Shown one piece after another: positions 45,052 to 54,434 of a DNA stretch of 64,000 nt. This DNA is from Dethiothermospora halolimnae. Lineage in GTDB: Bacteria; Bacillota; Clostridia; Tissierellales; VENL01. Each line of letters starts with the position of its first letter. The first letter of the stretch is position 1. Below the pieces are notes generated by a model. That model made no database searches, was not told the origin of the DNA, and saw only the letters and a list, made by a program, of their open reading frames with translations. The stretch lies in contig NZ_JBAKFX010000002.1 of the NCBI RefSeq assembly GCF_037577855.1, positions 105,694 through 169,693 of the forward strand. The letters are read 5' to 3'. Position numbers and translations under genes: made by a program.

Positions 45052-45729
45052 TTACACCCATTTTTTTAATTTAGATTTACTTAAAATAATAATATCTCTA
45101 CCTCTTATTTTTATAAGATTTTCATTATCTAATCTATTTAACATTCTACTTGCAGTCTCCCTTGAAGTACCTATTAAATTAGCCAATTCTTCCCTTGTTA
45201 ATTTTAAATCCAACTTGTATTTCCCACTTTCTTGCAACCCATATTTTTCACACAATTGAAGTAGTATCTTTATCATTCTAGCATATGTATCATCTAATGC
45301 CATATTCTTTAATTTTTTTTGGGCTTCCTTTAATCTTTTATTAAGAACCTTTATCATTTCTAAGGCTATCTCTGCATTATTACGGATTATTTCTTCAATA
45401 TCTTTATTCTTTAGAACATAAACCTTGGTATCTTCAATTGCTTCAACAGTAGCAGGATAGGCTATATCACTAAATAATACCACTTCTGCTATAACATCTC
45501 CATCGTCCTTTATATCTAATATAATCTCTCTACCATCATTTGATGTTTTATATACTTTAACCTTTCCATGCTTTACTATAAAAATAGAGTTCCCCCTATC
45601 CCCTTCGCTAAAAAGAATATTTCCCTTTTTATATAATCTTTCTTTAGCTACTTTTTTTATCTTGTCTAACTCCTTATCACTTATACCACTAAATATAGGT
45701 ATCTCTCTAATATAGTTATCAAAAACCAT
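45052..45729 (-). CDS. Crp/Fnr-family transcription regulator
   Basis: 225 residues from the ATG at 45729 (MVFDNYIREIPIF). N-terminal cyclic-nucleotide-binding-fold domain (about 1-125) with EGDRGNSIFIVKHGKVKVYK, and a C-terminal winged helix (about 150-220) with LTREELANLIGTSRETASRMLNRL split here as recognition helix SRETASR. No Cys cluster for an Fnr iron-sulfur centre and the cAMP-specific Arg/Ser pair is not evident, so the ligand is unknown. GGGGAGAT sets the start. Lies directly downstream of the aminomutase gene. Confidence 0.93.
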   Translation of the reverse strand: MVFDNYIREIPIFSGISDKELDKIKKVAKERLYKKGNILFSEGDRGNSIFIVKHGKVKVYKTSNDGREIILDIKDDGDVIAEVVLFSDIAYPATVEAIEDTKVYVLKNKDIEEIIRNNAEIALEMIKVLNKRLKEAQKKLKNMALDDTYARMIKILLQLCEKYGLQESGKYKLDLKLTREELANLIGTSRETASRMLNRLDNENLIKIRGRDIIILSKSKLKKWV

Positions 45730-45814
45730 ATCTCCCCACCACCTTTTTATCATCAGTATATACATAGATTTTATCATATATATAAAGCAAAGTCATATTT
45801 ATGATTTCCTGCAC

Positions 45815-45844
45815 AAAAGAAGAATCCTTAGGGATTCTTCTTTT
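45815..45844 (-). terminator. Intrinsic terminator after the aminomutase gene
   Basis: Arms AAAAGAAGAATCC and GGATTCTTCTTTT with a 4-base loop; separates the aminomutase from the Crp/Fnr gene. Confidence 0.85.
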
Positions 45845-47108
45845 ATATAAGTTCCTTTATATCCCTTGTAGGATAATTTTCATACTTTATAGTCTTTCCT
45901 TCCCAAGTCCTAATCATAATATGATCTTTACCCCTGGAGATTAAATACTGGGGTAATATAGGAGTCTTTCCTTGTCCTTTAGGCGCATTAACTATATAGG
46001 TTGGTACAGCCATTCCAGAGGTATACCCCCTTAGATATTCCATAATCTCAATGCCATCGTCTATTGATGTGTTAAAATGGCTAGTCCCAGCAACATGCTT
46101 AGCATGAAAAATATAATAAGGTCTAACCCTAATTTTTAATAACTGTTGGTTTAAATACCTCATAACAAATTTATCATTATTTATTCCATTTAATAAAACA
46201 GCTTGATTCCCTAATGGAATCCCTGCATTAGCAAGCTTTTCACAGGATTTTTTCGAATCTTCAGTTATTTCTTTAGGGTGGTTAAAATGGGTGTTTATAT
46301 AAATAGGGTGATATTTTTTCAACATATCTATTAACTCGTTTGTAATTCTTTGGGGCATAGTTACTGGTGTTCTTGTACCTATTCTAATATAGTCTACATG
46401 GTCTATCTTCTTTAATTCTTTTAATATCCATTCTAACTTATGAGTGGGTAATGTAAGGGGGTCTCCCCCTGTTATCAATATATCTCTTATCTCTTTATTT
46501 TTTCTTATATAGTCAATTGATTCTTTTATAACACTTTTTGACTTTTGTTGATCTTTAGTTCCTATATTTCTTCTCCGCTGGCAATGTCTACAGTACATTG
46601 CACATTCATTTGTAACATTTATTATAAGCCTATCAGGATATCTTCTTGTTATACTGCCTGCAGGATTAGTATATTCTTCAGACATAGGATCAATATCAGT
46701 ACACTTATCTGTAATCTCCCCTTCCGTTGGAACTGATAACAATCTTATGGGATCATATTTATCATTTCCACCTATCAAACTGGCATAGTAAGGGGATATT
46801 GACCATCTATATTTTTTAGAAACCCTTTTTATCCTTTGTTTTTCATCATCAGTTAAATTAATTATTTTACTTAAAGTCTCAATATCCTTTATCCTATTAG
46901 ATAGTTGCCATCTATAATCTTCCCAATCCCCTTCTGTTCCTTCCAAAATCGATAATATCTTTTCCTTAGATTTTTGGAATTCCCTTTCTAATTTTAGTCC
47001 AATTGGTATTTGATCCTTCACATCTAAGTAATCTTTAATTTTATTTTTTAACTCCTTTGCTCGCTCTAAAGAAACATGTCTTTTATCCATTAACATATTT
47101 TCTATCAT
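45843..47108 (-). CDS. eam: Glutamate 2,3-aminomutase (KamA-family radical SAM, PLP)
   Basis: PLP- and SAM-dependent aminomutase; the predicted reaction is L-glutamate to L-beta-glutamate, a compatible solute. Counting from the longest frame (start 47114, 423 residues), the cluster motif is C171-AMY-C175-RH-C178 and the PLP lysine is K383 in PKGQGK. The two Asp residues that bind the side-chain amino group in lysine 2,3-aminomutase (D293 and D330) are replaced here by K339 and N376, with the same 37-residue spacing; the same replacement is, to my knowledge, reported for the Clostridium difficile glutamate enzyme. Extended N-terminal region (about 1-100) as in that group. ATG at 47108 chosen from GGAGG spacing. 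Confidence 0.88.
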   Translation of the reverse strand: MIENMLMDKRHVSLERAKELKNKIKDYLDVKDQIPIGLKLEREFQKSKEKILSILEGTEGDWEDYRWQLSNRIKDIETLSKIINLTDDEKQRIKRVSKKYRWSISPYYASLIGGNDKYDPIRLLSVPTEGEITDKCTDIDPMSEEYTNPAGSITRRYPDRLIINVTNECAMYCRHCQRRRNIGTKDQQKSKSVIKESIDYIRKNKEIRDILITGGDPLTLPTHKLEWILKELKKIDHVDYIRIGTRTPVTMPQRITNELIDMLKKYHPIYINTHFNHPKEITEDSKKSCEKLANAGIPLGNQAVLLNGINNDKFVMRYLNQQLLKIRVRPYYIFHAKHVAGTSHFNTSIDDGIEIMEYLRGYTSGMAVPTYIVNAPKGQGKTPILPQYLISRGKDHIMIRTWEGKTIKYENYPTRDIKELI

Positions 47109-47451
47109 CAGCATTCCTCCCTACTATTGTTTTTTTGAATATTCAAATATTTTAAGTTTACAGTATTGTGTATACAAAATAAAGCAATATAATTGCCCAT
47201 TTCATTGAAAAAAATATATTTTTATAAAAGCTTTTGAAAAATATACTCGATTAATAAGAGTTGAATTTTGAAATGAATTTTAAAAGATTAGAGTATAATT
47301 CGGTATCTTTCATTATAGCATTATATACAATATATGTCAAATTCCTTTATCGATATACTATTCATTCATCTTTCCTATTCTAATTTACTCTAGAAAAAAA
47401 ACTTAATATAAACTATAATTAAGTTAAGAACTTTTATATAAGGAGGCCATT

Positions 47452-47928
47452 ATGAAAAAATATATTGTTATAATTTTCTGTGTTATACTTTTAATAAGTG
47501 GATGTTCTAGTCCAGTTAAAGACGATTTATTAAACTATTTTAATAGTCAATTACCCCCTATTATGGAGTTAGAGGAAAAGGCTATTGAGGAATATTCTAG
47601 TATTATTTCAAAAGAGGACTATAAATATGAAACTCTATATAATTCCTTGGTTAAAACTATTATTCCTAATTATAAAGATTTTGTAGAGAATTTAGAAAAA
47701 ATAGCTGTTGAAACTGAAGAAGTTGAAAGTCTCAACGAAATGTACACTAAAGGAGCCAATATGCAGCTAGAGGCCTTTACTTTATTAAAAGAGGGTATCA
47801 AAGAAAAAAACAAAGAAAAGACTAATAAGTCTAATGAACTATTTAAAGAGGGGAGAAAGCATATCACAAAGTTCAAAAAAAGAATGGTTGAAATGGCCGA
47901 TGAATATAATCTAGAATATGAGTTATAA
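47452..47928 (+). CDS. Small lipoprotein of unknown function
   Basis: 158 residues. Signal peptide MKKYIVIIFCVILLISGCSS with lipobox I-S-G-C (Cys18), then a fully helical, Glu/Lys-rich body (about 25-158) suggesting a helical bundle. AAGGAGG upstream; -10 TATAAT at 47414-47419. The 337-base gap before it otherwise holds AT-rich sequence, a TTGAATATTCAA palindrome (near 47142) close to the aminomutase start, and no ORF I can support. Read in line with the downstream editing protein (13 bases apart) but no functional link is evident. Confidence 0.85.
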   Translation: MKKYIVIIFCVILLISGCSSPVKDDLLNYFNSQLPPIMELEEKAIEEYSSIISKEDYKYETLYNSLVKTIIPNYKDFVENLEKIAVETEEVESLNEMYTKGANMQLEAFTLLKEGIKEKNKEKTNKSNELFKEGRKHITKFKKRMVEMADEYNLEYEL

Positions 47929-47940
47929 AGAGGTGAGGCT

Positions 47941-49143
47941 ATGACTAAAAAGATTTATTTAGATAATCCATATTTAAAAGAAATAAAAGCCAATGTATAC
48001 AGCAAAAAACATATAGATAATAACTATCATATAATCCTAGACAGAACTATCTTCTATCCTCACTTATCAGGAGGTCAACCAAAGGATACAGGTACCATAA
48101 ATGGTGTTAAGGTTAAAGATGTTTATGAAGAAGGAGATAATATTGTTCATGTTCTATCAAAGGACATTGGAGACAAAAAAGTTAATTTATCTATAGATTG
48201 GAACACTAGATTTGACCATATGCAACAACATACCGGTCAACATATACTATCCTCTGCTTTTAATAAACTTTATGGAGCTAGCACTGTAGGTTTTCATCTA
48301 GGAAGTTCCTTTGTTTATATTGATATTGAATTACCCACTTTAAACAACAATGAAATTAAGAAGGTAGAACGGTTTGCTAACGAAATTATATTTTCAAATT
48401 TTGATATAAAAACTTACATAATCAATAAGTTTGATATTGATAAATTTCCTTTAAGAAAACCTCCTTCAGTTGATAATAATATTAGAATAGTTGAGATAAA
48501 TGATATTGATTTCTCTCCCTGTTCTGGAACCCATCATAGAGGTACTGGTGAAGTAGGTTTAATTAAAATTAGGAGATGGGAAAAATACAAGGGTAATGTT
48601 AGAGTTGAGTTTGTTTGTGGTAATCGGGCTTTAAACGACTATTACTGGAAAAATAACCAGATTAATGCCATATCCAATTTATTATCTATAAAAGATAACA
48701 AAAGCCTTGATGCTGTAAATAGAATATATAATGAAAATAAACAACTACTTAAACAAATAAAAAATTATAAAGAAAAAATCCAAAATCATAAAGTGGACAA
48801 CTTTTTAACAAATGCTCCTATCCATAATAATATTAAAATAGTTTATCATATTTTTGATAATAAAAATTTTAATGATATAAGAATTATATTATCTAAGATC
48901 TTAAATCAAGATTGTTCTATAGTTGTTTTTGGTAATAAGCAACATGATAAATGTCAAATAATTATGGGAAGGTCTGATAATATCGACTTAGATATGACAG
49001 AAATATTTAACTCCATTGCTGATATTATCGATGGTAATGGAGGAGGCAATGAAAAAATAATCCAAGGTGGCGGAAGCAAACCTGAAAATATAAGTCAATG
49101 TATAAAAAAGGCTTTAAGTCTTATAGGAGAAAAAATAAAATAA
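47941..49143 (+). CDS. Alanyl-tRNA editing protein AlaX-type with DHHA1-like C-terminus
   Basis: Trans-editing hydrolase that clears mischarged Ser- or Gly-tRNA(Ala). 400 residues. N-terminal AlaRS beta-barrel-like region (about 5-85, GGQPKDTG), editing core with H97-TGQ-H101 and C194-SGT-H198 zinc ligands, a coiled coil (about 250-285), and a C-terminal DHHA1-like part ending GGGNEKIIQGGGSKPE. The aminoacylation domain is absent, so it is an AlaX long form rather than AlaRS. AGAGGTGAGG upstream. Confidence 0.92.
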   Translation: MTKKIYLDNPYLKEIKANVYSKKHIDNNYHIILDRTIFYPHLSGGQPKDTGTINGVKVKDVYEEGDNIVHVLSKDIGDKKVNLSIDWNTRFDHMQQHTGQHILSSAFNKLYGASTVGFHLGSSFVYIDIELPTLNNNEIKKVERFANEIIFSNFDIKTYIINKFDIDKFPLRKPPSVDNNIRIVEINDIDFSPCSGTHHRGTGEVGLIKIRRWEKYKGNVRVEFVCGNRALNDYYWKNNQINAISNLLSIKDNKSLDAVNRIYNENKQLLKQIKNYKEKIQNHKVDNFLTNAPIHNNIKIVYHIFDNKNFNDIRIILSKILNQDCSIVVFGNKQHDKCQIIMGRSDNIDLDMTEIFNSIADIIDGNGGGNEKIIQGGGSKPENISQCIKKALSLIGEKIK

Positions 49144-49168
49144 GGGTAAAATTACTCTTTAGAGTATT

Positions 49169-49341
49169 GACAAAGTAAGTAGAAATGTCCGCCAGTCCTC
49201 GGATTTGGAAAACATATAGAAACGGTCGAAAATAGAATTCCAAACTCGCTATGCTCAAACAGTGGAATTCAAGCGATTTTCTCCCTTATTCTATATTTTC
49301 ACAAATCCTGCGGAATGGCTACCATTTCTACTTACTTTGTC
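49169..49341. mobile_element. MITE-like palindromic element, 173 bp
   Basis: Perfect 19-bp terminal inverted repeats GACAAAGTAAGTAGAAATG at both ends, continuing imperfectly inward, with an internal palindrome around GAATTCCA...TGGAATTC. No ORF. No clear target duplication beyond AT-rich flanks. It fills the 238-base gap between the AlaX gene and the amidohydrolase, converging genes. Confidence 0.75.
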
Positions 49342-49381
49342 TAAATATACTTAGAATACAAACCAATTAATAATCTTCCCC

Positions 49382-51010
49382 TTATTTTCTCTTATAAACA
49401 ATCTCTCCATCTACTATTGTCATTTCCACATCTATGTTTTTTATGTTGTCAACCTCTATATGGGTTATATCTTCTGATAAAACCACTAAATCTGCTAGCA
49501 TACCTTCTTTTATCATTCCTTTTATATCTTCTTCATAGGTGCTATAGGCTGAATTCTTTGTAAATAACTCTAGGGTTTCATATAAATCAAGCCTTTCTTC
49601 TTTATACCATCCGCTCTTTGGATTTCCTTCTAAATCCTTTCTTGTAATGGCACTATAAATGCCCCATAAAGGATTAAATGATTCCACAGGGGCATCGGAG
49701 CTTCCACTAAGCTTTATCCCCTTATCTAGCATAGTCTTCCAGCAATAGCTTGTTTTCATCCTTTCACTACCTATTCTATCTTCTGCCATATACATATCAG
49801 TTTTCATAAATATGGGTTGAATATCTGCTATGGCATCCACTTCTAAATATTTGTTATAAATTTCTTCTGAACATATCTGACTATGGATTATTCTAAACCT
49901 TGGATCTTCCTTTGGATTTTCTTTATTAAGCTTTATATATGTATCCAAAACTTGATTCATACATCTATCTCCTATGGCATGAACAGCCAATTGAAGCCCA
50001 CTGTTATAAGCTGTTTTTAATATTTCTTCTAACTCATCATCGGTCTGTATTAAAACTCCGTCGGTAGTTTCGTCATCATTATAAGGTTTTTCTAATGCAG
50101 CTGTTCTAGAACCTAGGGAACCATCCCCCAATACCTTTAACGGGCCATACTTTAAAAATTCATCCCCATCCCCTGTTGTTACTCCTGTTTGTAAAAAGCT
50201 TTTTAATTCTTCTAAATTAGGAAATAACATTTGAAGATTCATTCGGGCATTCAATTTATTTTCATTATTTAACTCTTCATATGCTTTAATAATATTTTTA
50301 TAATTTTTTATATGGGAAAAGTCATCGGTTTGTATTGATGTAATACCTACCTTGTTTGCATCTTCTATAGCAGAAGTAATAAGTTCTTTTATTTTTTCCA
50401 CATCATCTGTAATAGGTATATTGGTATATGCTAAATATAGACCATTCTCTCTAAGTATTCCTGTAGGCTCCCCTGTAACCTTCGATTTATCTATCTTACC
50501 ACCTTCAGGTGCTTTAGTGTTTTTATCTATCTTAACCCTAGCTAAAGCCTTTGAGTTAACTGCACATATATGATAACATGCTCTAGCTAAAAATACTGGC
50601 CTATCATTTACAACCTCATCTATATCTTCCTTCGTTAATAATCTTTTTTCCTCAAAGTTTTCATGATTCCATCCATGACCTAAAATCCAGTCACCAAATA
50701 TACCATCCTTTTCTTTTTTAGCAAATTCCTTTATCTTACTTTGTACTTCCTTTATGGACTTACAATCAGATAAATCCACCTTATGTTTTGTCATACTATA
50801 GCTAAGTAAGTGCATATGGCTATCATTAAATCCTGGCAACAAAGTTTTTCCTTTTAAATCTATATGCCTTGTATTGTCATCTATATACTCTAAGCCTTTA
50901 TCATAATCTCCACAGAAAGTAATATTATTATTTTCTACTACTACTGACTGGACGGATTTTTTTTCATTCATAGTTAATATATTTCCATTATAAAAAAATA
51001 ATTTTCCCAA
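49382..51010 (-). CDS. YtcJ-like amidohydrolase
   Basis: Metal-dependent hydrolase of the amidohydrolase_3 group, 542 residues. HxH metal motif in DSHMHLL near 65, SLGSRTAAL, AIGDRCMNQVLD (later His ligand) and SDAPVESFNPLWG (catalytic Asp) are in the expected order. Substrate unknown; relatives act on cyclic amides, guanidino or N-acyl compounds. TTG start with AGGAGG eight bases upstream. Stand-alone gene. Confidence 0.9.
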   Translation of the reverse strand: MGKLFFYNGNILTMNEKKSVQSVVVENNNITFCGDYDKGLEYIDDNTRHIDLKGKTLLPGFNDSHMHLLSYSMTKHKVDLSDCKSIKEVQSKIKEFAKKEKDGIFGDWILGHGWNHENFEEKRLLTKEDIDEVVNDRPVFLARACYHICAVNSKALARVKIDKNTKAPEGGKIDKSKVTGEPTGILRENGLYLAYTNIPITDDVEKIKELITSAIEDANKVGITSIQTDDFSHIKNYKNIIKAYEELNNENKLNARMNLQMLFPNLEELKSFLQTGVTTGDGDEFLKYGPLKVLGDGSLGSRTAALEKPYNDDETTDGVLIQTDDELEEILKTAYNSGLQLAVHAIGDRCMNQVLDTYIKLNKENPKEDPRFRIIHSQICSEEIYNKYLEVDAIADIQPIFMKTDMYMAEDRIGSERMKTSYCWKTMLDKGIKLSGSSDAPVESFNPLWGIYSAITRKDLEGNPKSGWYKEERLDLYETLELFTKNSAYSTYEEDIKGMIKEGMLADLVVLSEDITHIEVDNIKNIDVEMTIVDGEIVYKRK

Positions 51011-51136
51011 TTAACTCTCCTCCTTTAAAATGAGTTTCATGAATTATTAATCTAATTATAACATATTACTATATATATACCTTTAGAAATTTCAAAAGAC
51101 TAAATAGAAAATATTCACTTAGTTTAGGAGGATGCT

Positions 51137-51610
51137 ATGAAAGAGATAGTGGTAAAAAAATTAAAGGAGAGAGACGTGGAAATAGAAGATATTGCAAAGC
51201 TAGTCTATGAACTTCAAAAAGACTATGTTAATATGAATATGGATGATGCTATCTATAACGTAAATAAAGTTCTAGATAAAAGAGAAGTTCAAAATGCCAT
51301 ATTAACAGGTATAGAGCTTGATATTTTAGCAGAAAAGGAGCAAATAAATGAACCACTGCTCTCTATAATAAAGAAAGATGAAACCCTATATGGTATAGAT
51401 GAAATATTGGCCCTAAGTATAACTAATGTTTATGGGTCAATTGGTTTTACTAACTATGGCTATATAGATAAAATGAAAATGGGTATAGTAGGAGAAATAG
51501 ATAAAAAGGGCAAAATGACTAATCAAGTACATACTTTCTTAGATGATTTAGTTGGTGGCATAGCAGCAGCTGCATGTGCAAGAATTGCCCATTCTAAATC
51601 ATCAAAATAG
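51137..51610 (+). CDS. PgpA-like (YutG family) protein
   Basis: 157 residues, similar in layout to phosphatidylglycerophosphatase A of Gram-positive bacteria (YutG group): ALSITNVYGSIGFTNYGYIDK and the end HTFLDDLVGGIAAAACARIAH carry the conserved Asn/Tyr and Asp-Asp block. The N-terminal half has a helical ELQKDYVNMNMDDAI extension. Predicted role is dephosphorylation of PG-phosphate, but YutG-type members are soluble and their activity is uncertain. AGGAGG upstream; shares a terminator with pepP. Confidence 0.82.
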   Translation: MKEIVVKKLKERDVEIEDIAKLVYELQKDYVNMNMDDAIYNVNKVLDKREVQNAILTGIELDILAEKEQINEPLLSIIKKDETLYGIDEILALSITNVYGSIGFTNYGYIDKMKMGIVGEIDKKGKMTNQVHTFLDDLVGGIAAAACARIAHSKSSK

Positions 51611-51632
51611 AACTGAAAGATCCATCCTATAT

Positions 51633-51672
51633 AAATAAAATTGAGGGACTCCTAAGTCCCTCAATTTTATTT
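51633..51672. terminator. Bidirectional terminator between PgpA-like gene and aminopeptidase gene
   Basis: 18-bp perfect arms around a 4-base loop, A-rich on one side and T-rich on the other; works for both converging genes. Confidence 0.9.
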
Positions 51673-52908
51673 ACTCATAAACTTTTCTATTTCTTCTATT
51701 GTCTTTATCATACCCTTTGATAAGTTTTCATAACCATCTTCAGTAACCAATATGTCATCTTCTATTCTTATCCCTATCTCTTCCTCTTCAACATATAATC
51801 CCGGTTCTACAGTTAATACCATACCAGGCTTCAGCTCAGTATCATAATCTCCAACATCATGGGTGTCTAATCCTATAAAGTGACTTACTCCATGATAGTA
51901 GTATTTTGCAATTTCTGAATCTTCTTTTATTAAACCAATCTTTTTACATTCATCGGCTAACACTTTTTTGGTAATATTATTTAACTCTTTAAATGGAACC
52001 CCTGGCTTTATAGCTTTTATGGTTTCATCCATAGCTTTAAGGACTATATTATAGAATTGTTTCTGTTTATCAGTAAACTTACCATTTACAGGGAAAGTTC
52101 TACTGATATCGGCACAATAATTTTCGTATTCAGCTCCTAGATCAAAAAGAATTAAGTCTCCATCCTTCATTTCACAATTATTTTCTTCATAATGAAGCAC
52201 AGTGGCATTTTTCCCTGCAGCTGCAATTGTTTTAAATGCATGTTCCTTTGCACCTAAAGTTTTTATCTCAAAGTCAAAATATGCTTCCAATTGATATTCC
52301 ATCATTCCTGGCTTAGAATTTTCCATTAGGCTTTCTACACCTTTAGTAGTTATAGCTACTGCCTCTTTCATTTTTTCTATTTCTTCTTTTGACTTTATCA
52401 TTCTAAAGTTAGAAATCATGTTGTAGGCATTTATTATCTTTAAGTATGGATATTTATTAGTTACATTATTTGCAAAATCTATCGCGGCAGTATTTGGTAC
52501 ACTCCAGCCCCTTCTTTCTAGGTCTAAATAAACATTATCATAACTAGTTCTTAACAACATGCCATTAAAGAAAGCCTCAAAGTTCTCTATGAACTGTATT
52601 TTTTCAATACCTGATATTTCTTTAGCCTCTTCCTTTCTCATTCTTCTACCAATCCACTTTTCAAGTTGAGGATTTGGTTTTTCTATAAATAAGTTTTCAT
52701 CTAGCTTTCCATTCTTTTTAGTAATCATTAATATAAACTTCTGTCTTTCCAATCCCGTTAGATAGTAAAAATGTCTATTGATTGTATACTTATACGGTTG
52801 ATCTGCCGACCTTTGGGGTGCTTCCCCTGAAAATAAAACTAATATTGAATTATCTTCTAGTGTATCTTTAACCTTTTTTCTGTTGTTTATAAAGAAATCT
52901 TTATTCAT
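51667..52908 (-). CDS. pepP: Xaa-Pro aminopeptidase P (M24B)
   Basis: Di-metal peptidase removing N-terminal residues before proline. 413 residues: N-terminal AMP_N domain (about 1-130) and pita-bread domain with metal ligands in FDLGAEYENYCADISRTF (two Asp), HFIGLDTHD (His), VEPGLYV (Glu) and RIEDDILVT (Glu). Stand-alone gene; complete set of ligands so likely active. Confidence 0.95.
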   Translation of the reverse strand: MNKDFFINNRKKVKDTLEDNSILVLFSGEAPQRSADQPYKYTINRHFYYLTGLERQKFILMITKKNGKLDENLFIEKPNPQLEKWIGRRMRKEEAKEISGIEKIQFIENFEAFFNGMLLRTSYDNVYLDLERRGWSVPNTAAIDFANNVTNKYPYLKIINAYNMISNFRMIKSKEEIEKMKEAVAITTKGVESLMENSKPGMMEYQLEAYFDFEIKTLGAKEHAFKTIAAAGKNATVLHYEENNCEMKDGDLILFDLGAEYENYCADISRTFPVNGKFTDKQKQFYNIVLKAMDETIKAIKPGVPFKELNNITKKVLADECKKIGLIKEDSEIAKYYYHGVSHFIGLDTHDVGDYDTELKPGMVLTVEPGLYVEEEEIGIRIEDDILVTEDGYENLSKGMIKTIEEIEKFMSK

Positions 52909-53014
52909 ATAATCACCATCCTACTTTGTTTTTTCTCTCATACTATTATTATTTCGATATTCTAACTAATTTTCCTTTATATATTTCTAGATTGTAAAAA
53001 ATCACGTTAATTCC

Positions 53015-54295
53015 TTAATCCTTTATTATATATAATGACTCATTGTCAAATGATTTATATAGCTTTTTAAAGCTTTTCTCAATTTTTTTATAGTCTCTAA
53101 AGTATAACATGGAGTATCTTTCTATACTCTTTATATATTCTCTGGTATACAACCCCTTATTTTTATATATGGCCATAAAAATCAAGTTATAACAGTTTTC
53201 CCTTATAATCTCCTTTATTACTTTACCATTATTTGTGGTTATAAATTCAGCTGAATCTAGGACCTTATTTATATAATTAATCAATTTATTGGTTAGCTTA
53301 TCTAGAGGCCATTTTTTTGCCACTTGAGAAAAAATTGTACAGTGGCTGTTTTTAAAATCCTCATTTACATCTTGTAAATCGTCAGCCAATTGCAATATAA
53401 CTCCATATCCAAACATGAACTCTGCAACTTCCTTTGAAAGTCTCCCACTAACTAAATATCCATCTGCTAATACCGATGTACCACCCTTTTCAAAAGTTAT
53501 GTCTATAATATTTCTTTCATATGGGCTTACTTGTCCATATTGTTGTAAAACACTTTTTTTCTGAGCCCCATGTATAGCATATATACTAGTATAAACATCC
53601 CTATATATTAATCTATCATATTGCTTTTCCATAAGTCTAACTAACTTTAACACATCTTTTTCATGTTTATTATTTATTCCTATTTCTTTACCCCTTAACA
53701 TTTTACTAAACTTCTTATTAAACTTTGTTTTTTCCTCTATAGAAAGATCTGGGTCATCTAAATAATTATCTGAATATGGATATAACATACTATAACCAAA
53801 AATTGAATCTGATAACCTTACATCTTCACCAAGAAAAATTTGAATACTATTTGCAATCCAAACATTTCTTATGGCTTGAAAGATGTCCTCTATTTTTATA
53901 TCGGGTTCAAACTCTTTTGTTCTTTTTATGAATTCATTTGTGGTTTCCATATAGCCTCTATTAAAAATTATATCAATTTTTTTCTCATCATAATCTAATA
54001 TATCTTGAAAAAAATTCTTAATAATTTCTTTTATATTATTAGTTACCAATTCTTTATCCATTTCCTGTTGATTAATTCTATTTATTTCCATAGATAATTT
54101 ATTAATAGCTTTTTTAATAGCTTTTTTATTTTTCTTTTTTTCTCTATTATCATATATACGACTAAATGGTAAACAGGTACCTTCTACTTGCCACCATAAT
54201 TTTTCATATCTTAACTTCATATCATTTATAAATCTATCTGATAAATGAAATTCATTTATATCTTCTTTTAATATATTTTTAGCTAAAGACTCCAT
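53015..54295 (-). CDS. Class I isoprenoid-synthase-fold protein of unknown role
   Basis: 426 residues, mostly helical, no membrane segment. Two Asp-rich motifs resemble those of prenyl or terpene synthases: DNYLDDPD at 176-183 and DDLQD at 305-309, separated by about 125 residues as expected for a class I active site. It is not a normal polyprenyl synthase: the first motif is degenerate and the usual GGKR start and chain-length region are missing. Domain starts with about 110 unassigned residues. ATG with AAGGGGGAT upstream. Downstream on the same strand of the chemoreceptor-STAS pair but separated by a terminator, so not obviously in one operon. Confidence 0.7.
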   Translation of the reverse strand: MESLAKNILKEDINEFHLSDRFINDMKLRYEKLWWQVEGTCLPFSRIYDNREKKKNKKAIKKAINKLSMEINRINQQEMDKELVTNNIKEIIKNFFQDILDYDEKKIDIIFNRGYMETTNEFIKRTKEFEPDIKIEDIFQAIRNVWIANSIQIFLGEDVRLSDSIFGYSMLYPYSDNYLDDPDLSIEEKTKFNKKFSKMLRGKEIGINNKHEKDVLKLVRLMEKQYDRLIYRDVYTSIYAIHGAQKKSVLQQYGQVSPYERNIIDITFEKGGTSVLADGYLVSGRLSKEVAEFMFGYGVILQLADDLQDVNEDFKNSHCTIFSQVAKKWPLDKLTNKLINYINKVLDSAEFITTNNGKVIKEIIRENCYNLIFMAIYKNKGLYTREYIKSIERYSMLYFRDYKKIEKSFKKLYKSFDNESLYIIKD

Positions 54296-54377
54296 CTAAA
54301 TCCCCCTTAAAACTAACCATATGATATATCCTTTAATATATATATACGATATAAATGGATAAAAGTCTGCAAAAAAA

Positions 54378-54409
54378 TACTAATTGGGAAATATATCTCC
54401 CAATTAGTA
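54378..54409 (-). terminator. Intrinsic terminator after the STAS gene
   Basis: Arms TACTAATTGGGA and TCCCAATTAGTA with a T7 run on the minus strand. Confidence 0.85.
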
Positions 54410-54434
54410 AAAATATAAAATAAACCATTAAAAC

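Noticed and set aside
45843..47108. Lysine 2,3-aminomutase.
   Set aside because: Both side-chain-binding Asp residues are replaced by Lys and Asn, as expected for the glutamate enzyme.
47941..49143. Truncated alanyl-tRNA synthetase pseudogene.
   Set aside because: Editing-site ligands are intact, start and ribosome binding site are normal, and length fits stand-alone AlaX proteins.
53015..54295. Farnesyl or heptaprenyl diphosphate synthase.
   Set aside because: First Asp motif is degenerate and other family blocks are missing; only the fold is suggested.
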